This document shows, one piece after another, positions 25,608-38,252 of a DNA stretch of 64,000 nt. This stretch comes from Phyllobacterium sophorae (lineage in GTDB: Bacteria > Pseudomonadota > Alphaproteobacteria > Rhizobiales > Rhizobiaceae). Every line of letters begins with the position of its first letter. The stretch's first letter is position 1. The notes below the pieces were generated by a model. It did no database searches and was not told the DNA's origin. It worked only from the letters and a program-made list of their open reading frames with translations. The stretch is taken from positions 124,001-188,000 of the forward strand of contig NZ_PGGM01000001.1 of the NCBI RefSeq assembly GCF_003010965.1. The letters run 5' to 3'. The translations under genes were made by a program, and so were the position numbers.

Positions 25608-25632
25608 GGAACCAAACCGCGTTACATCCGTT
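25608..25632 (+). promoter_or_regulatory. EcfG-type promoter of the DUF1328 gene
   Basis: GGAAC (25608-25612), 16 nt, CGTT (25629-25632): a full consensus match 30 nt upstream of the start codon. Confidence 0.85.
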
Positions 25633-25661
25633 TCGAATCCGACAAGACAGGGAGATGATAA

Positions 25662-25826
25662 ATGCTTTATTACGCTGTAATTTTTCTGATCATTGCACTC
25701 GTCGCAGGTGCGTTGGGATTTGGCGGTATTGCCGGGGCGTCCGCAGGTATCGCTCAGATCATATTCTACGTGTTCTTGGCGCTGTTGCTGATATCTCTCA
25801 TTGCCAGCATCATACGACGCGCATAA
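25662..25826 (+). CDS. DUF1328 (YtjA-like) small membrane protein
   Basis: A 54-residue two-helix membrane protein: [19 protein letters not shown], the conserved [19 protein letters not shown] and a basic end (IIRRA). This is the DUF1328/YtjA family, widely linked to envelope or general stress in alphaproteobacteria, function unknown. The ATG follows AGGGAGATGATAA. An EcfG-type promoter lies 30 nt upstream and an intrinsic terminator follows, so it is a single-gene unit. Confidence 0.88.
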   Translation: MLYYAVIFLIIALVAGALGFGGIAGASAGIAQIIFYVFLALLLISLIASIIRRA

Positions 25827-25845
25827 CCGCACCCCACAAGATCCA

Positions 25846-25872
25846 AACCGCCGGCCCCACGCCGGCGGTTTT
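25846..25872 (+). terminator. Intrinsic terminator of the DUF1328 gene
   Basis: AACCGCCGGC (25846-25855) pairs with GCCGGCGGTT (25861-25870) around CCCAC, followed by TTCCTTT. It ends 44 nt past the stop codon. Confidence 0.8.
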
Positions 25873-25996
25873 CCTTTGAGCGGTGCAGTTGGGATTGCGG
25901 CCCGTGATGCTTTCGTTGTAGGTCACACGTACAACGACAAACCTGGGGCCCAAGGTGTTCTGGCGAAACTTCAGCATTACCTCACTTGATGGCCCG

Positions 25997-27445
25997 ATGA
26001 TCAATTGGACCGGCCTTGCCCGAAGGGTACCGGCCGCAATTGTCATCTATTGCACGATCCTTATTATCCTGCGCCTGTGGCTTTCGCGATTCATGGAAAT
26101 CGACGAAGCGCAATTCGTCGGCGAAGTCGGGTTGGCCTGGAACTACGGAAACTCTCATCCACCGCTCTATAACTGGCTGGTTCGGACGGCGCTGGAACTG
26201 ACCCGGTGGAATTGGGTTTTGGCCGTAGCGCTTGTCCGGATTTCTTTGCTTGGTCTTTATCATTGGCTCTGTTTTGACACGGCCCGGCGGCTGGCCGGCG
26301 ATCGTGCCGGTATTCTGGCCTTGGCGGCATCCGCATTCCTGCCGCAAATTGTCTGGATGTCGATTCAAACCACGGCGCACACAATCCTGGTCATTGCCGC
26401 CTCGATTGGCGTCATTCATGCTTTTTCGCTTCTGCGTTCTGGCCGGGATAAAAGCGCTTTTGTCTGGCTTGGCGTCTGGGCCGCAACCGGCGCGTTGGCG
26501 AAATACAACTTCTTCATTTTTCTCATTAGTTTCCTTGTTGCGGCGGCAATCACTCCAGCTATTCGCCGCCAGTTATTCCGGCGGCAATTGTGGATTTCGA
26601 TTTTCATCTTTGCGGCCGCCTTCGCCCCAGTCCTGATTGCCTCCCTTAACGCCCCGTTGGCAGCAACCGCTGGCAGGATGGTCAAGCTCAGTCACCCGAT
26701 TGGCTATCTGCAATCCTTCGATCTCCCCCATCTTGGAATTGATGGGCTTGTCAGCCTTATGATCTCGACCTTCCTGTGGGCAGGATTCGCCGTCATCACC
26801 TTTCTTATTGGCCGTACACGTGACCATCCGCGCCCCGAGCCCGATGGCGACGCCGACGTACGCAAACTTCTGCTTCGTACCGTACTTATCGGGCTTGCGG
26901 CCTTTGCAACACTTGTAGTGGCCGCAGACTACCATTCGGTTGCCGAACGTTACATGGCGCCTATCCTGGCGCCCACGGCGATCCTGCTGGCGCTATACCT
27001 GCCGCAGGTGCTCGGCGCACGCAACCTGCTCGCGATTGCCGGCAGCCTTTATGTCCTGGCGCCCATCGCGATGACAGGCATCGCGCTTTTTGGCACTGAA
27101 CGGTTCAACTTTCCCTTCGATGCTGTTGCCCAGGCCATTCACGCCCAGAATCCCGCGCCTGCGCGGATTGTTTCGAATCGCGCCGACGATGCGGGCAACG
27201 TCGCCGTACTCCTTCATTGGCCGCCGGAACGGGATGGGAAAGCCGGGGACATCGTGCTTGTTTGGCAGGGTGACGATGCAACCGCTGAGAATATCCGCGC
27301 GCATCTGCCCGAAGATGCGAAGCCAATCGGATCAGTTACGCGCGTCACCGCCCCAATAAGGAATTACAGCGGCAAGCTGAGAACCTTCAATTTCCAGCGC
27401 TATTCATCTCAACTACCGATACCGGATCAGAGTGACGGCGGATAA
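25997..27445 (+). CDS. Glycosyltransferase family 39-like membrane protein
   Basis: About 482 residues with many transmembrane helices. The N-terminal MEIDEAQFVGEVGLAWNYGNSHPPLYNW holds the acidic DE motif of ArnT/PMT-type transferases, which use polyprenyl-phosphate sugars on the periplasmic face to modify lipid A or glycans. A GTG start at 25955 is possible, but ATG 25997 gives a normal N-terminus. It converges with a GT2 gene, overlapping it by 59 nt. The GT2 enzyme may make the lipid-linked donor, although opposite transcription makes co-regulation less simple. Acceptor unknown. Confidence 0.82.
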   Translation: MINWTGLARRVPAAIVIYCTILIILRLWLSRFMEIDEAQFVGEVGLAWNYGNSHPPLYNWLVRTALELTRWNWVLAVALVRISLLGLYHWLCFDTARRLAGDRAGILALAASAFLPQIVWMSIQTTAHTILVIAASIGVIHAFSLLRSGRDKSAFVWLGVWAATGALAKYNFFIFLISFLVAAAITPAIRRQLFRRQLWISIFIFAAAFAPVLIASLNAPLAATAGRMVKLSHPIGYLQSFDLPHLGIDGLVSLMISTFLWAGFAVITFLIGRTRDHPRPEPDGDADVRKLLLRTVLIGLAAFATLVVAADYHSVAERYMAPILAPTAILLALYLPQVLGARNLLAIAGSLYVLAPIAMTGIALFGTERFNFPFDAVAQAIHAQNPAPARIVSNRADDAGNVAVLLHWPPERDGKAGDIVLVWQGDDATAENIRAHLPEDAKPIGSVTRVTAPIRNYSGKLRTFNFQRYSSQLPIPDQSDGG

Positions 27446-28106
27446 GCCAGAAGACACCGACTGTATCCAGAAACGCAACTGCCGCCCGGTCGAAGAAACC
27501 GTATTTGGACACACCTGCCAGGCGTGGGCGATCTTCAACACTTACTTCAATGACCTGCAGCCCGGCCCGCCGTAACAGCGCGGGCAGAAAACGGTGCATG
27601 TTGTCGAAATAGGGCAAATTCTTTGCAGCCTCGGACGGCAGAACTTTGAACCCGCACGCCGTATCCCTGCAATCATCGTTCAGCATGCGCTTGCGTATGA
27701 AATTGGCAAATTTCGACGTAAGCAGTTTGACAAAGCCGTCATTGCGCCGCTTCCTTACACCTGCAAAAAGGACAGATTGTGAGCTGTGTATGCGCGGCCA
27801 CAGTCGCGCAATGTCCGTGGGATCATTTTGTCCGTCGCCGTCCAGCGTGGCTATCCATTGTCCTTTTGCGGCCTGAAACCCGGTCACAAGCGCCCGTGAT
27901 TTACCGGTGCGTTTCGCGTGGCGCAGCACACGGATATGATTGCCAGCCCTCAACGCCTCCTCGGCCGATCCATCAATCGAACCATCGTCGACGACGATGA
28001 TTTCATAGGCTGGTCCGGATATCAGCGCTGAATTGATTTCCTCAACCAGCCTGCCAATATTTCCGGATTCATTGTGGACGGGAATTACAATTGTCAGATC
28101 GGTCAT
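27387..28106 (-). CDS. Glycosyltransferase family 2 (DPM1/ArnC-like)
   Basis: The 239-residue enzyme has a GT-A fold: TIVIPVHNESGNIGRLVEEI at the start, the UDP-sugar site VVDDGSIDGS and the metal-binding DXD-like motif ATLDGDGQNDP near residue 90. It has no obvious C-terminal membrane helices, apart from a weak hydrophobic segment near the end (FLDTVGVFWLI). Such enzymes load a sugar onto polyprenyl phosphate at the cytoplasmic face of the membrane. The neighbouring GT39-like gene could use the product. Confidence 0.85.
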   Translation of the reverse strand: MTDLTIVIPVHNESGNIGRLVEEINSALISGPAYEIIVVDDGSIDGSAEEALRAGNHIRVLRHAKRTGKSRALVTGFQAAKGQWIATLDGDGQNDPTDIARLWPRIHSSQSVLFAGVRKRRNDGFVKLLTSKFANFIRKRMLNDDCRDTACGFKVLPSEAAKNLPYFDNMHRFLPALLRRAGLQVIEVSVEDRPRLAGVSKYGFFDRAAVAFLDTVGVFWLIRRHSDPVSVVEMNSAGN

Positions 28107-28353
28107 GTTGAAACCATTGTGAACCGGTGAATCATTTGCAGATGGCCGCGTTTCCGGTGAACATTCACTTATATCGGAAGAGGACAGGTGGACAGAGATA
28201 TTTCATGCCACCAAGAGCATTGCGCCGTAATTCCGCCATGCCCGTTGCTACTAAAAGGGAGCGCTTTCGACACGGTTGGTTTATGGTTAATACTTCATTA
28301 GTCGAAGTCTCTCTAAAGTCGGGATCAAACCATACTTGTGCACCGGTCCGGTA
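28107..28353. promoter_or_regulatory. Divergent promoter region, GT2 / envC operon
   Basis: This 247-nt spacer separates two divergent units and must hold both promoters. I see no consensus EcfG or LexA sites and no stable hairpin; TTGGTTTATGGTTAATACTTC near 28270 is AT-rich and is a plausible promoter region. Confidence 0.35.
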
Positions 28354-29733
28354 ATGAATTTTGAGGCATCAAAGATAGTTTTGAGTTCACGCAGGCGTGC
28401 ATTGTCATATGTCGTCCTCCCTATTGTACTCGCCTGTGCGCTTCCCGCCCATGCCCAGCAACCGATGCAGGAAACTCCACAGCCGCCAGCGCAAGCAGAG
28501 CCGGAATCACTGGATGCCAAGCGAGTACAGACGGTCAGGGAACTCCAGGAACTAACTGGTCAGTTGTCCCTTTCATCTGAGCGCGTTGCTGCTCTCGACA
28601 ATGAGATTGCCGCACTGAAAAAGGACCAGACGACCATTACCGCGGCCCTTATCCAGTCCGCGAAAACCGAGAAGAAGCTGAGCGAAGATATTGCGGCGTT
28701 CGGTGAAAAACTGACTGACCTGCGCGGGCAGGAAGATGGAATCAAGATTTCGCTGAAGGAGCGGCGTGGCGCGCTGGCGGAAGTTCTGGCAGCGCTGCAA
28801 CGGATGGGCTTGAATCCGCCGCCGGCCTTGCTCGTACGTCCGGACGATGCCTTGGCCTCTGTCCGCAGCGCGGTCCTTCTTGGCGCCGTTGTTCCCGAAA
28901 TGCGCCAGCAGACGGAAAACCTCATTTCGGATCTTAAGGATTTGAGCAGGGTCAAGACGTCGATCTCGGAAGAACAGACCCGTCTGATTGCCGCAGTTAC
29001 AAGCCAGACCGAGGAGAAGAAGCGCCTTGATCTCCTTCTGAAGGAAAAGCAAAACCTGCAAACAACGTCTGAAGAGACGCGTCAAGCGGAGCAGGTGAGG
29101 GCCGAAGATCTGGCCAGACGCGCCACTTCGCTGCGCGACCTCATTGCCTCCATGGAAAGGGACATTCAGGAGGTCAAGAAAGCTGCCGACGCTGCCAGCG
29201 CGCAGGAACAGCAGAAGCTGGCAGCCAGCCAGCGGCGCGCCGACGATTTTGCCTCCAATCAGAACCGGCTTTCGGCGCAAGTCAATTTTGCCTCATTGAA
29301 AGGTCATCTATCTGCGCCAGCTGCAGGCAAGCTCGTGAAGCATTATGGCGATGCGGACGGATTAGGCGGCACCGCCCAGGGTGATACGCTGGAAACACCG
29401 GCGGGTGCGACAATAACGTCGCCGATGGACGCCGTTGTCCTTTATGCTGGCGCATTCCGGTCCTATGGACAGCTCTTGATCCTGGACGCAGGGAATGGAT
29501 ATCATGTTGTCTTGGCGGGAATGAAAAAAATCAATGTCTCCCAAAATCAGTTCGTTTTGGCGGGAGAGCCGGTTGGTGTGATGAACGAGCAACTTATTGC
29601 CAGTACCGCACCTGTTCCGATGGGAAATGGAGCTCCAATGCTTTACATTGAGTTCCGAAAGGATACAAAACCTGTTAATCCCGCCCCATGGTGGGCGGCT
29701 CGGCTTGCTGGAAGGACCGCAAATGATACGTAG
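28354..29733 (+). CDS. envC: Murein hydrolase activator EnvC-like protein
   Basis: About 459 residues: signal peptide ending near PAHAQQ, a long coiled coil (residues 50-310) and a C-terminal LytM fold. The LytM metal ligands are missing: the HxGxD block reads AQGDTLE and the HxH block reads MLYIEFR. So this is an activator of amidases in septal cell-wall splitting rather than a hydrolase. ATG 28354 is preferred to the upstream 28336 start because the signal peptide fits. It overlaps ctpA by 11 nt and leads the operon envC-ctpA-YibQ-like-rppH. Confidence 0.9.
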   Translation: MNFEASKIVLSSRRRALSYVVLPIVLACALPAHAQQPMQETPQPPAQAEPESLDAKRVQTVRELQELTGQLSLSSERVAALDNEIAALKKDQTTITAALIQSAKTEKKLSEDIAAFGEKLTDLRGQEDGIKISLKERRGALAEVLAALQRMGLNPPPALLVRPDDALASVRSAVLLGAVVPEMRQQTENLISDLKDLSRVKTSISEEQTRLIAAVTSQTEEKKRLDLLLKEKQNLQTTSEETRQAEQVRAEDLARRATSLRDLIASMERDIQEVKKAADAASAQEQQKLAASQRRADDFASNQNRLSAQVNFASLKGHLSAPAAGKLVKHYGDADGLGGTAQGDTLETPAGATITSPMDAVVLYAGAFRSYGQLLILDAGNGYHVVLAGMKKINVSQNQFVLAGEPVGVMNEQLIASTAPVPMGNGAPMLYIEFRKDTKPVNPAPWWAARLAGRTANDT

Positions 29734-31048
29734 GTTAACGCTTCTCATGGCTGGAGCGCTGATGGGTGCGACGGCAATGGTCGTTGTTCAGGGTGCTCTG
29801 CCCACGACCACCGCAGAAGCTGCGGGTACCGAAACCTATAAACAGCTATCAATTTTTGGTGATATTTTCGAGCGCGTCCGCGCGCAATATGTCACGCCGC
29901 CGGATGACAAGAAGCTGGTCGAGAGCGCCATCAATGGCATGCTGACCTCGCTTGATCCGCATTCATCCTACATGAATGCCGAACAGGCACAGGATATGCG
30001 GGTCCAGACCAAGGGCGAATTTGGCGGCCTCGGCATCGAAGTCACCATGGAAAACGAACTGGTCAAAGTTATCGCACCGATCGAAGATACTCCGGCATCC
30101 AAAGCGGGTGTTCTGGCCGGCGATTACATTTCGCAGATCGACGGCACCGAGGTTCGCGGCATGACCCTGACCGACGCCGTCGACAAGATGCGCGGCGAGG
30201 TCAATACGCCAATCGAACTGACCCTTATTCGCCAAGGCGCTGACAAGCCGATCAAGCTGACAATCGTCCGCGATGTGGTCAAGGTGAAAGCCGTCAAATA
30301 CCGTGTCGAAAATGATGTTGGCTATGTCCGCGTGATTTCCTTCACCGAACAGACTTTCGACGATCTGCAGAAGGCGATCAAGGACATCCAGAGCAAGGTG
30401 CCGGCAGACAAGCTCAAGGGCTTCGTCCTTGATCTGCGTCTCAACCCGGGCGGTCTGCTTGACCAGGCAGTCGCTGTCTCGGATGCCTTCCTCGACAAGG
30501 GTGAGGTTGTTTCGACGCGCGGTCGTGACCCGCAGGACATCACTCGCTTTGACGCCCGCGCGGGCGATCTGATCAACGGCAAGCCGCTGATCGTACTGAT
30601 CAATGGTGGTTCAGCAAGTGCTTCGGAAATTGTTGCAGGTGCCTTGCAGGATCATCGCCGTGGAACGGTTCTCGGCACAAGATCCTTCGGCAAGGGTTCC
30701 GTGCAGACGATCATTCCGCTCGGCGAGAACGGCGCGCTGCGCCTGACAACGGCGCTCTATTATACGCCGGCTGGCAAGTCCATTCAGGGCAAGGGTATCG
30801 TGCCCGATATCGCTGTGGACCAGCCTTTGCCTGACGCGCTCAAGGGACAGGATATCACCCGCGGCGAATCCGATCTCAAGGGTCATATCAAAGGCGCGAT
30901 GGAGGATGCCGAAGGTTCGGGCTCCATAGCCTATGTACCGCCGGAGCCGAAAGACGATCTGCAGCTTATCCAGGCGTTGAAGCTTCTGCGCGGCGAACAA
31001 GCCAATGCAGCCTTCCCGGCAGACCCCAAGAAGGGCGTGCCCAACTGA
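29723..31048 (+). CDS. ctpA: C-terminal processing protease CtpA (S41 family)
   Basis: The 441-residue protease has a signal peptide or N-terminal anchor (RRLTLLMAGALMGATAMVVV), a PDZ domain near 90-170 (GIEVTMENELVKVIAPIEDTPASKAGVLAGDYI) and the S41 domain. The nucleophile is the Ser of GGSASASEIVAGAL and the general base is Lys in RSFGKGSVQT. It trims C-termini of envelope proteins in the periplasm. ATG 29723 is inside the end of envC; an upstream frame start at 29597 would read in the wrong frame through envC. A hairpin follows the gene. Confidence 0.93.
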   Translation: MIRRLTLLMAGALMGATAMVVVQGALPTTTAEAAGTETYKQLSIFGDIFERVRAQYVTPPDDKKLVESAINGMLTSLDPHSSYMNAEQAQDMRVQTKGEFGGLGIEVTMENELVKVIAPIEDTPASKAGVLAGDYISQIDGTEVRGMTLTDAVDKMRGEVNTPIELTLIRQGADKPIKLTIVRDVVKVKAVKYRVENDVGYVRVISFTEQTFDDLQKAIKDIQSKVPADKLKGFVLDLRLNPGGLLDQAVAVSDAFLDKGEVVSTRGRDPQDITRFDARAGDLINGKPLIVLINGGSASASEIVAGALQDHRRGTVLGTRSFGKGSVQTIIPLGENGALRLTTALYYTPAGKSIQGKGIVPDIAVDQPLPDALKGQDITRGESDLKGHIKGAMEDAEGSGSIAYVPPEPKDDLQLIQALKLLRGEQANAAFPADPKKGVPN

Positions 31049-31056
31049 CATGCGCG

Positions 31057-31092
31057 AGGGGATCAGACTTTTTCATTTTAGTCTGATCCCCT
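31057..31092 (+). terminator. Long perfect hairpin after ctpA
   Basis: A perfect 13-bp stem (31057-31069 with 31080-31092) encloses a 10-nt T-rich loop. The 3' flank TGGCTTATC is not a T tract, so it could act as a partial terminator, an RNA processing site or a stability element between ctpA and the next gene. Confidence 0.55.
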
Positions 31093-31147
31093 TGGCTTAT
31101 CAGCTTGCCAATCCTTTATCCGTCTTTCCCCGCATCGGCGATAACGC

Positions 31148-32290
31148 GTGAATTTTGATATCAACCGCCCGCTGGGACAAAACAGCAGACGGCCCGGCCA
31201 TACCGGGAAACCGGCGGCTAGCCGCTGGCTCCTGCCTTCCGCGGTCATCCTCGGCGTGGTCGGTGTGGCCGCACTCATCGCTTTTACCAGCCACCAGGGT
31301 TTTCGCCGCCCTCCCCCTACGGCGCCGAAGGAGCAGGTCACCGAAGTTCCTCGGGCAAGAGCTAATGCCGAATCCGGATCCGGACCAGCAGGTGATACTG
31401 GCGCCATGCCTGGAAACATCACCGCTCCCCAAGGCGGACCCAAGATCATCATTGTCGGCGACCCAACCAAACGCACACAGGATCCCCGCACGGCACATCT
31501 TCCAGAGCAGGATATGCTCGAGCAGAGCCCACAAGGACCGCTGCCGGTCGTCGCGCCGGATGGCCGTCGCCCGCTCGACGTCTACGCGCGGCCCTGGTCC
31601 GGTGCGCGCGGTGCCCGCGTCGCCATCGTCATAGGCGGGCTCGGCCTGTCCCAGACGGGTTCGCAACAGGCTATTCGGGTTCTTCCGGCGGAGATAACAC
31701 TGGCGTTCTCACCGGAGGGCAACAGTCTTGGCCGCTGGATGCAAACGGCACGGCAGGACGGCCATGAAATTCTCATGCAGGTTCCACTGGAGCCATACGA
31801 CTATCCACGTGTCAATCCAGGCCGAAACACGCTGACAGTCGATGCACCGCCGGCATCAACGTTGGAAAATCTGCACAAGGCCATGGGGCGCATTACGAAC
31901 TATACGGGCGTTATGAATTACATGGGAGCCCGTTTCACTGCCGATGCCAAGGCGATGACGCCGGTTATTCAGGATCTCGCCAAACGCGGCCTGCTTTATC
32001 TCGATGACGGCAGCTCCGCGCGGAGCCAGGCCGATGCGATTGCTGCCCAGCAAGGAACTCCATTTGCCGCCGCTGATGTACTGATCGATGCTACACAGGA
32101 CCGCGGCTCCATACTGAAGAAGCTCGACGAATTGGAACGTATCGCACGCGCCAAGGGCACGGCGATAGCGACAGGGTCCGCCTTCGAGATCACCGTCGAC
32201 GCCGTCACCTCCTGGGCCAACGAGGCCAAGGCCAGAGGCATCGAGATTGTACCCATCTCAGCCCTTGTCCGCGATCCGGAAAAGGGCTAG
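31148..32290 (+). CDS. Divergent polysaccharide deacetylase (YibQ/DUF610)
   Basis: The 380-residue protein has an N-terminal membrane anchor (LLPSAVILGVVGVAALIAFTS), a Pro/Gly-rich linker of about 100 residues and a divergent polysaccharide deacetylase domain from about residue 155 (VAIVIGGLGLSQTGSQQAI, ILMQVPLEPYDYP, NYMGARFTAD). The fold is NodB-like but key metal ligands are altered in this family, so activity is uncertain; a cell-wall role is inferred from the envC-ctpA operon. The start is a GTG at 31148 with no strong ribosome site. Confidence 0.85.
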   Translation: MNFDINRPLGQNSRRPGHTGKPAASRWLLPSAVILGVVGVAALIAFTSHQGFRRPPPTAPKEQVTEVPRARANAESGSGPAGDTGAMPGNITAPQGGPKIIIVGDPTKRTQDPRTAHLPEQDMLEQSPQGPLPVVAPDGRRPLDVYARPWSGARGARVAIVIGGLGLSQTGSQQAIRVLPAEITLAFSPEGNSLGRWMQTARQDGHEILMQVPLEPYDYPRVNPGRNTLTVDAPPASTLENLHKAMGRITNYTGVMNYMGARFTADAKAMTPVIQDLAKRGLLYLDDGSSARSQADAIAAQQGTPFAAADVLIDATQDRGSILKKLDELERIARAKGTAIATGSAFEITVDAVTSWANEAKARGIEIVPISALVRDPEKG

Positions 32291-32323
32291 CACCAGCACG
32301 GCAAGCGTCCACGGAGCGCCGAC

Positions 32324-32848
32324 ATGAACAAGAAGACAAAGCCAGCCGATCCGCAGTCCCTGCCCTATCGTCCCTGCGTTGGCATCATGGTGCTCAACAA
32401 GGCGGGTCTCGTCTGGGTTGGCCATCGCATAATCATTCAGAATGATGAAATGGACGGAGCATCGCAGCTCTGGCAGATGCCGCAAGGCGGTATCGACAAA
32501 GGTGAAGATCCGGAGCCGGCCGCGCTGCGCGAACTCTATGAGGAAACGGGCATGAGGACCGTGTCCTTGCTCGCGGAGGCTCCTAACTGGATCAATTACG
32601 ATTTGCCCGCGAATCTCGTTGGGATCGCACTCAAGGGCAAGTATCGCGGCCAGACACAGAAATGGTTCGCCTATCGCTTCGAAGGCGATGAAAGCGAAAT
32701 CGCAATCAACCCTCCCCCCGGTGGCCACACGGCGGAGTTCGACCGCTGGGCCTGGAAGCCGATGGACTCGCTGCCCGAACTGATCGTGCCGTTCAAGCGT
32801 CAGGTCTACGAAGAGGTGGTTGCCGCGTTCCGTCAATTAGCCGACTGA
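32324..32848 (+). CDS. rppH: RNA pyrophosphohydrolase RppH
   Basis: The 174-residue Nudix hydrolase carries the Nudix box [22 protein letters not shown] near residues 54-76, with all catalytic Glu and Arg residues, and the RppH features [11 protein letters not shown] at the start and WQMPQGG. RppH removes pyrophosphate from 5'-triphosphate mRNA ends and begins RNase E-dependent decay; related alphaproteobacterial enzymes also hydrolyse diadenosine polyphosphates. It is the last gene of the envC operon and ends before a bidirectional terminator shared with the ATP synthase operon. Confidence 0.93.
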   Translation: MNKKTKPADPQSLPYRPCVGIMVLNKAGLVWVGHRIIIQNDEMDGASQLWQMPQGGIDKGEDPEPAALRELYEETGMRTVSLLAEAPNWINYDLPANLVGIALKGKYRGQTQKWFAYRFEGDESEIAINPPPGGHTAEFDRWAWKPMDSLPELIVPFKRQVYEEVVAAFRQLAD

Positions 32849-32859
32849 ATATCACCACA

Positions 32860-32887
32860 AAAAAGCGGACCAGAAGGCCCGCTTTTT
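32860..32887. terminator. Bidirectional terminator, rppH / atpC
   Basis: An AT-plus-GC stem (32860-32871 with 32876-32887) with one A-C mismatch and an AGAA loop. Five T residues follow the plus-strand stem and the matching A run gives a T tract on the minus strand, so it serves both convergent operons. Confidence 0.85.
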
Positions 32888-32906
32888 AGCGTAAAATGCT
32901 ATCGCT

Positions 32907-33314
32907 TCAAACGGCTTTGATAGCCTCTTCAAGCGTTGTCAGCTGGCCAAGAAGGTCTTCGGCTTTAGCCCGCTCCTCGCGGGTTGTTGCATCTTCGAAG
33001 TCTTCCTTGGCATCCTGAATGCGGCGCTGCAGTTCATCAGCTTTTATATCGGTGACGTGCACTGCCGACTCTGCGAGCAGTGTGCAGCCGTCTGGTGTCA
33101 CGTCGACAAAACCGCCGAACACCACATAGCTGTCCGGCTTGCCATCGGCTGTCTTCACCGTGACGACACCCGGCTTCACAGTTGCCATCAGAGGCGCATG
33201 GTGCGCCATGACCGTCATGTAGCCTTCCGTACCCGGAACCACGACTTCAATGACCTGTTCCGAAAGGAGCAGGCGCTCTGGCGACACGAGTTCGAACTGG
33301 AAGGCTTCTGCCAT
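32907..33314 (-). CDS. atpC: ATP synthase epsilon subunit
   Basis: The 135-residue F1 epsilon subunit begins MAEAFQFELVSPERLLLSE and carries PGTEGYMTVMAHHAPLMATVKPGVV of the N-terminal beta sandwich, then the two-helix C-terminal domain (DELQRRIQDAKEDFEDA). It is part of the rotor stalk and can inhibit ATP hydrolysis. A GTG start at 33323 is possible, but ATG 33314 is the usual N-terminus. It is the last gene of atpHAGDC and is followed by a terminator. Confidence 0.95.
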   Translation of the reverse strand: MAEAFQFELVSPERLLLSEQVIEVVVPGTEGYMTVMAHHAPLMATVKPGVVTVKTADGKPDSYVVFGGFVDVTPDGCTLLAESAVHVTDIKADELQRRIQDAKEDFEDATTREERAKAEDLLGQLTTLEEAIKAV

Positions 33315-33386
33315 GATATTCACTCAATCCTCAAGGTCTTGACCAAGGTGGGCATGGCGGGCCGTGGCCCGCTTGCCCTCTTAAGA

Positions 33387-35003
<1,617 letters not shown>

Positions 35004-35015
35004 TTACCTTCGCGA

Positions 35016-35894
35016 TTAGAGCGCTTCCGCGCCCGAAATGATTTCAATCAGTTCTTTGGTGATCTGGGCTTGACGCTGGCGGTTGTACGACATTGTCAGC
35101 TTGTTGATCATGTCACCGGCATTGCGGGTTGCGTTGTCCATGGCAGACATGCGCGCGCCCTGTTCCGATGCCGCGTTTTCAAGGAGAGCGCGGAAAACCT
35201 GGACGGAAATATTGCGCGGGATCAGATCGCCGAGAATGGCTGCCGGATCCGGCTCATATTCATAAACTGCATCGCCTGCACTTTCAGGCTCGGCATCGCC
35301 GATGGAGCTGGCGGGAATCAGCTGCTGGGCAGTGGGGATTTGGGCGATTACCGACTTGAATTCCGAATAGAACAGCGTGGCAACGTCGAACGCTCCCTCG
35401 TTGTAAAGCCCGATGATCTTGTGCCCGATCTCGTCGGCGTTGACGAAGCCAACCTGCTTGACTTCACGAAGGTTGACGTGGTCGATTATATTCTTGCCGA
35501 GGTCGCGGCGCAGAATATCCGCGCCCTTCTTGCCGACAGTGATGATCTTGACTGTCTTGCCGTCCGCAACCAGCCTGCGCGCGTGATCACGGGCCAAACG
35601 CGCGATCTGCGCGTTGAAGCCACCGCAAAGGCCGCGTTCGGAGGTGCAGACGATGAGCAGGTGCACATCATCCTTGCCGGTTCCGCTCATCAGCACCGGC
35701 GCATCATCGCCATCGACATTGGAAGCAATGTTCGCCAGAACCGCAGCCATGCGCTGCGAATAGGGGCGAGCGGCTTCCGCAGCTTCCTGCGCACGACGCA
35801 GCTTCGCCGCGGCGACCATCTGCATCGCCTTGGTGATCTTCTGCGTCGCCTTGACCGAGGCGATCCGGTTTCTCAGATCCTTTAACGAAGGCAT
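35016..35894 (-). CDS. atpG: ATP synthase gamma subunit
   Basis: The 292-residue gamma subunit has the N-terminal coiled-coil helix ([33 protein letters not shown]), the central Rossmann-like part ([13 protein letters not shown]) and the C-terminal helix ([17 protein letters not shown] then [12 protein letters not shown]). It forms the rotating shaft of F1. Length is normal for alphaproteobacteria. It lies 21 nt after atpA. Confidence 0.96.
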   Translation of the reverse strand: MPSLKDLRNRIASVKATQKITKAMQMVAAAKLRRAQEAAEAARPYSQRMAAVLANIASNVDGDDAPVLMSGTGKDDVHLLIVCTSERGLCGGFNAQIARLARDHARRLVADGKTVKIITVGKKGADILRRDLGKNIIDHVNLREVKQVGFVNADEIGHKIIGLYNEGAFDVATLFYSEFKSVIAQIPTAQQLIPASSIGDAEPESAGDAVYEYEPDPAAILGDLIPRNISVQVFRALLENAASEQGARMSAMDNATRNAGDMINKLTMSYNRQRQAQITKELIEIISGAEAL

Positions 35895-35915
35895 CCGTTC
35901 ATCCCGTCAGTGGAG

Positions 35916-38014
<2,099 letters not shown>

Positions 38015-38252
38015 GCTCTCTGCGTTGGAGCCAAAAATCAGGAAACCGGAAGGAATTTTTCGGTCAAATCTTTGGCATTATTGATTTTTTTACCGCCTTG
38101 GACACAACCCGAGAGCCGTCTCCGACGAGATTTGATTGCCGTCTAGCATAGGAAGACAGGACTCGCAACACGCGAATCCGCTAAAACAGGCGGCAGAATC
38201 GCCGCAGCTCTGGATAATTATGACTAAGGGATTCCAGTAATGCCGAATTGGC
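38015..38252 (-). promoter_or_regulatory. Upstream region of the ATP synthase operon
   Basis: The spacer between atpH and the membrane-protein gene upstream holds no reading frame I can support. It contains an AT-rich segment (ATTGATTTTTTTACCG near 38078-38095) suitable for a promoter, but no motif I can name. Confidence 0.35.

Noticed and set aside
28354-29733. Active LytM endopeptidase
   Set aside because: Both metal-binding motifs are changed (AQGDTLE and MLYIEFR), so an activator role is the better reading.
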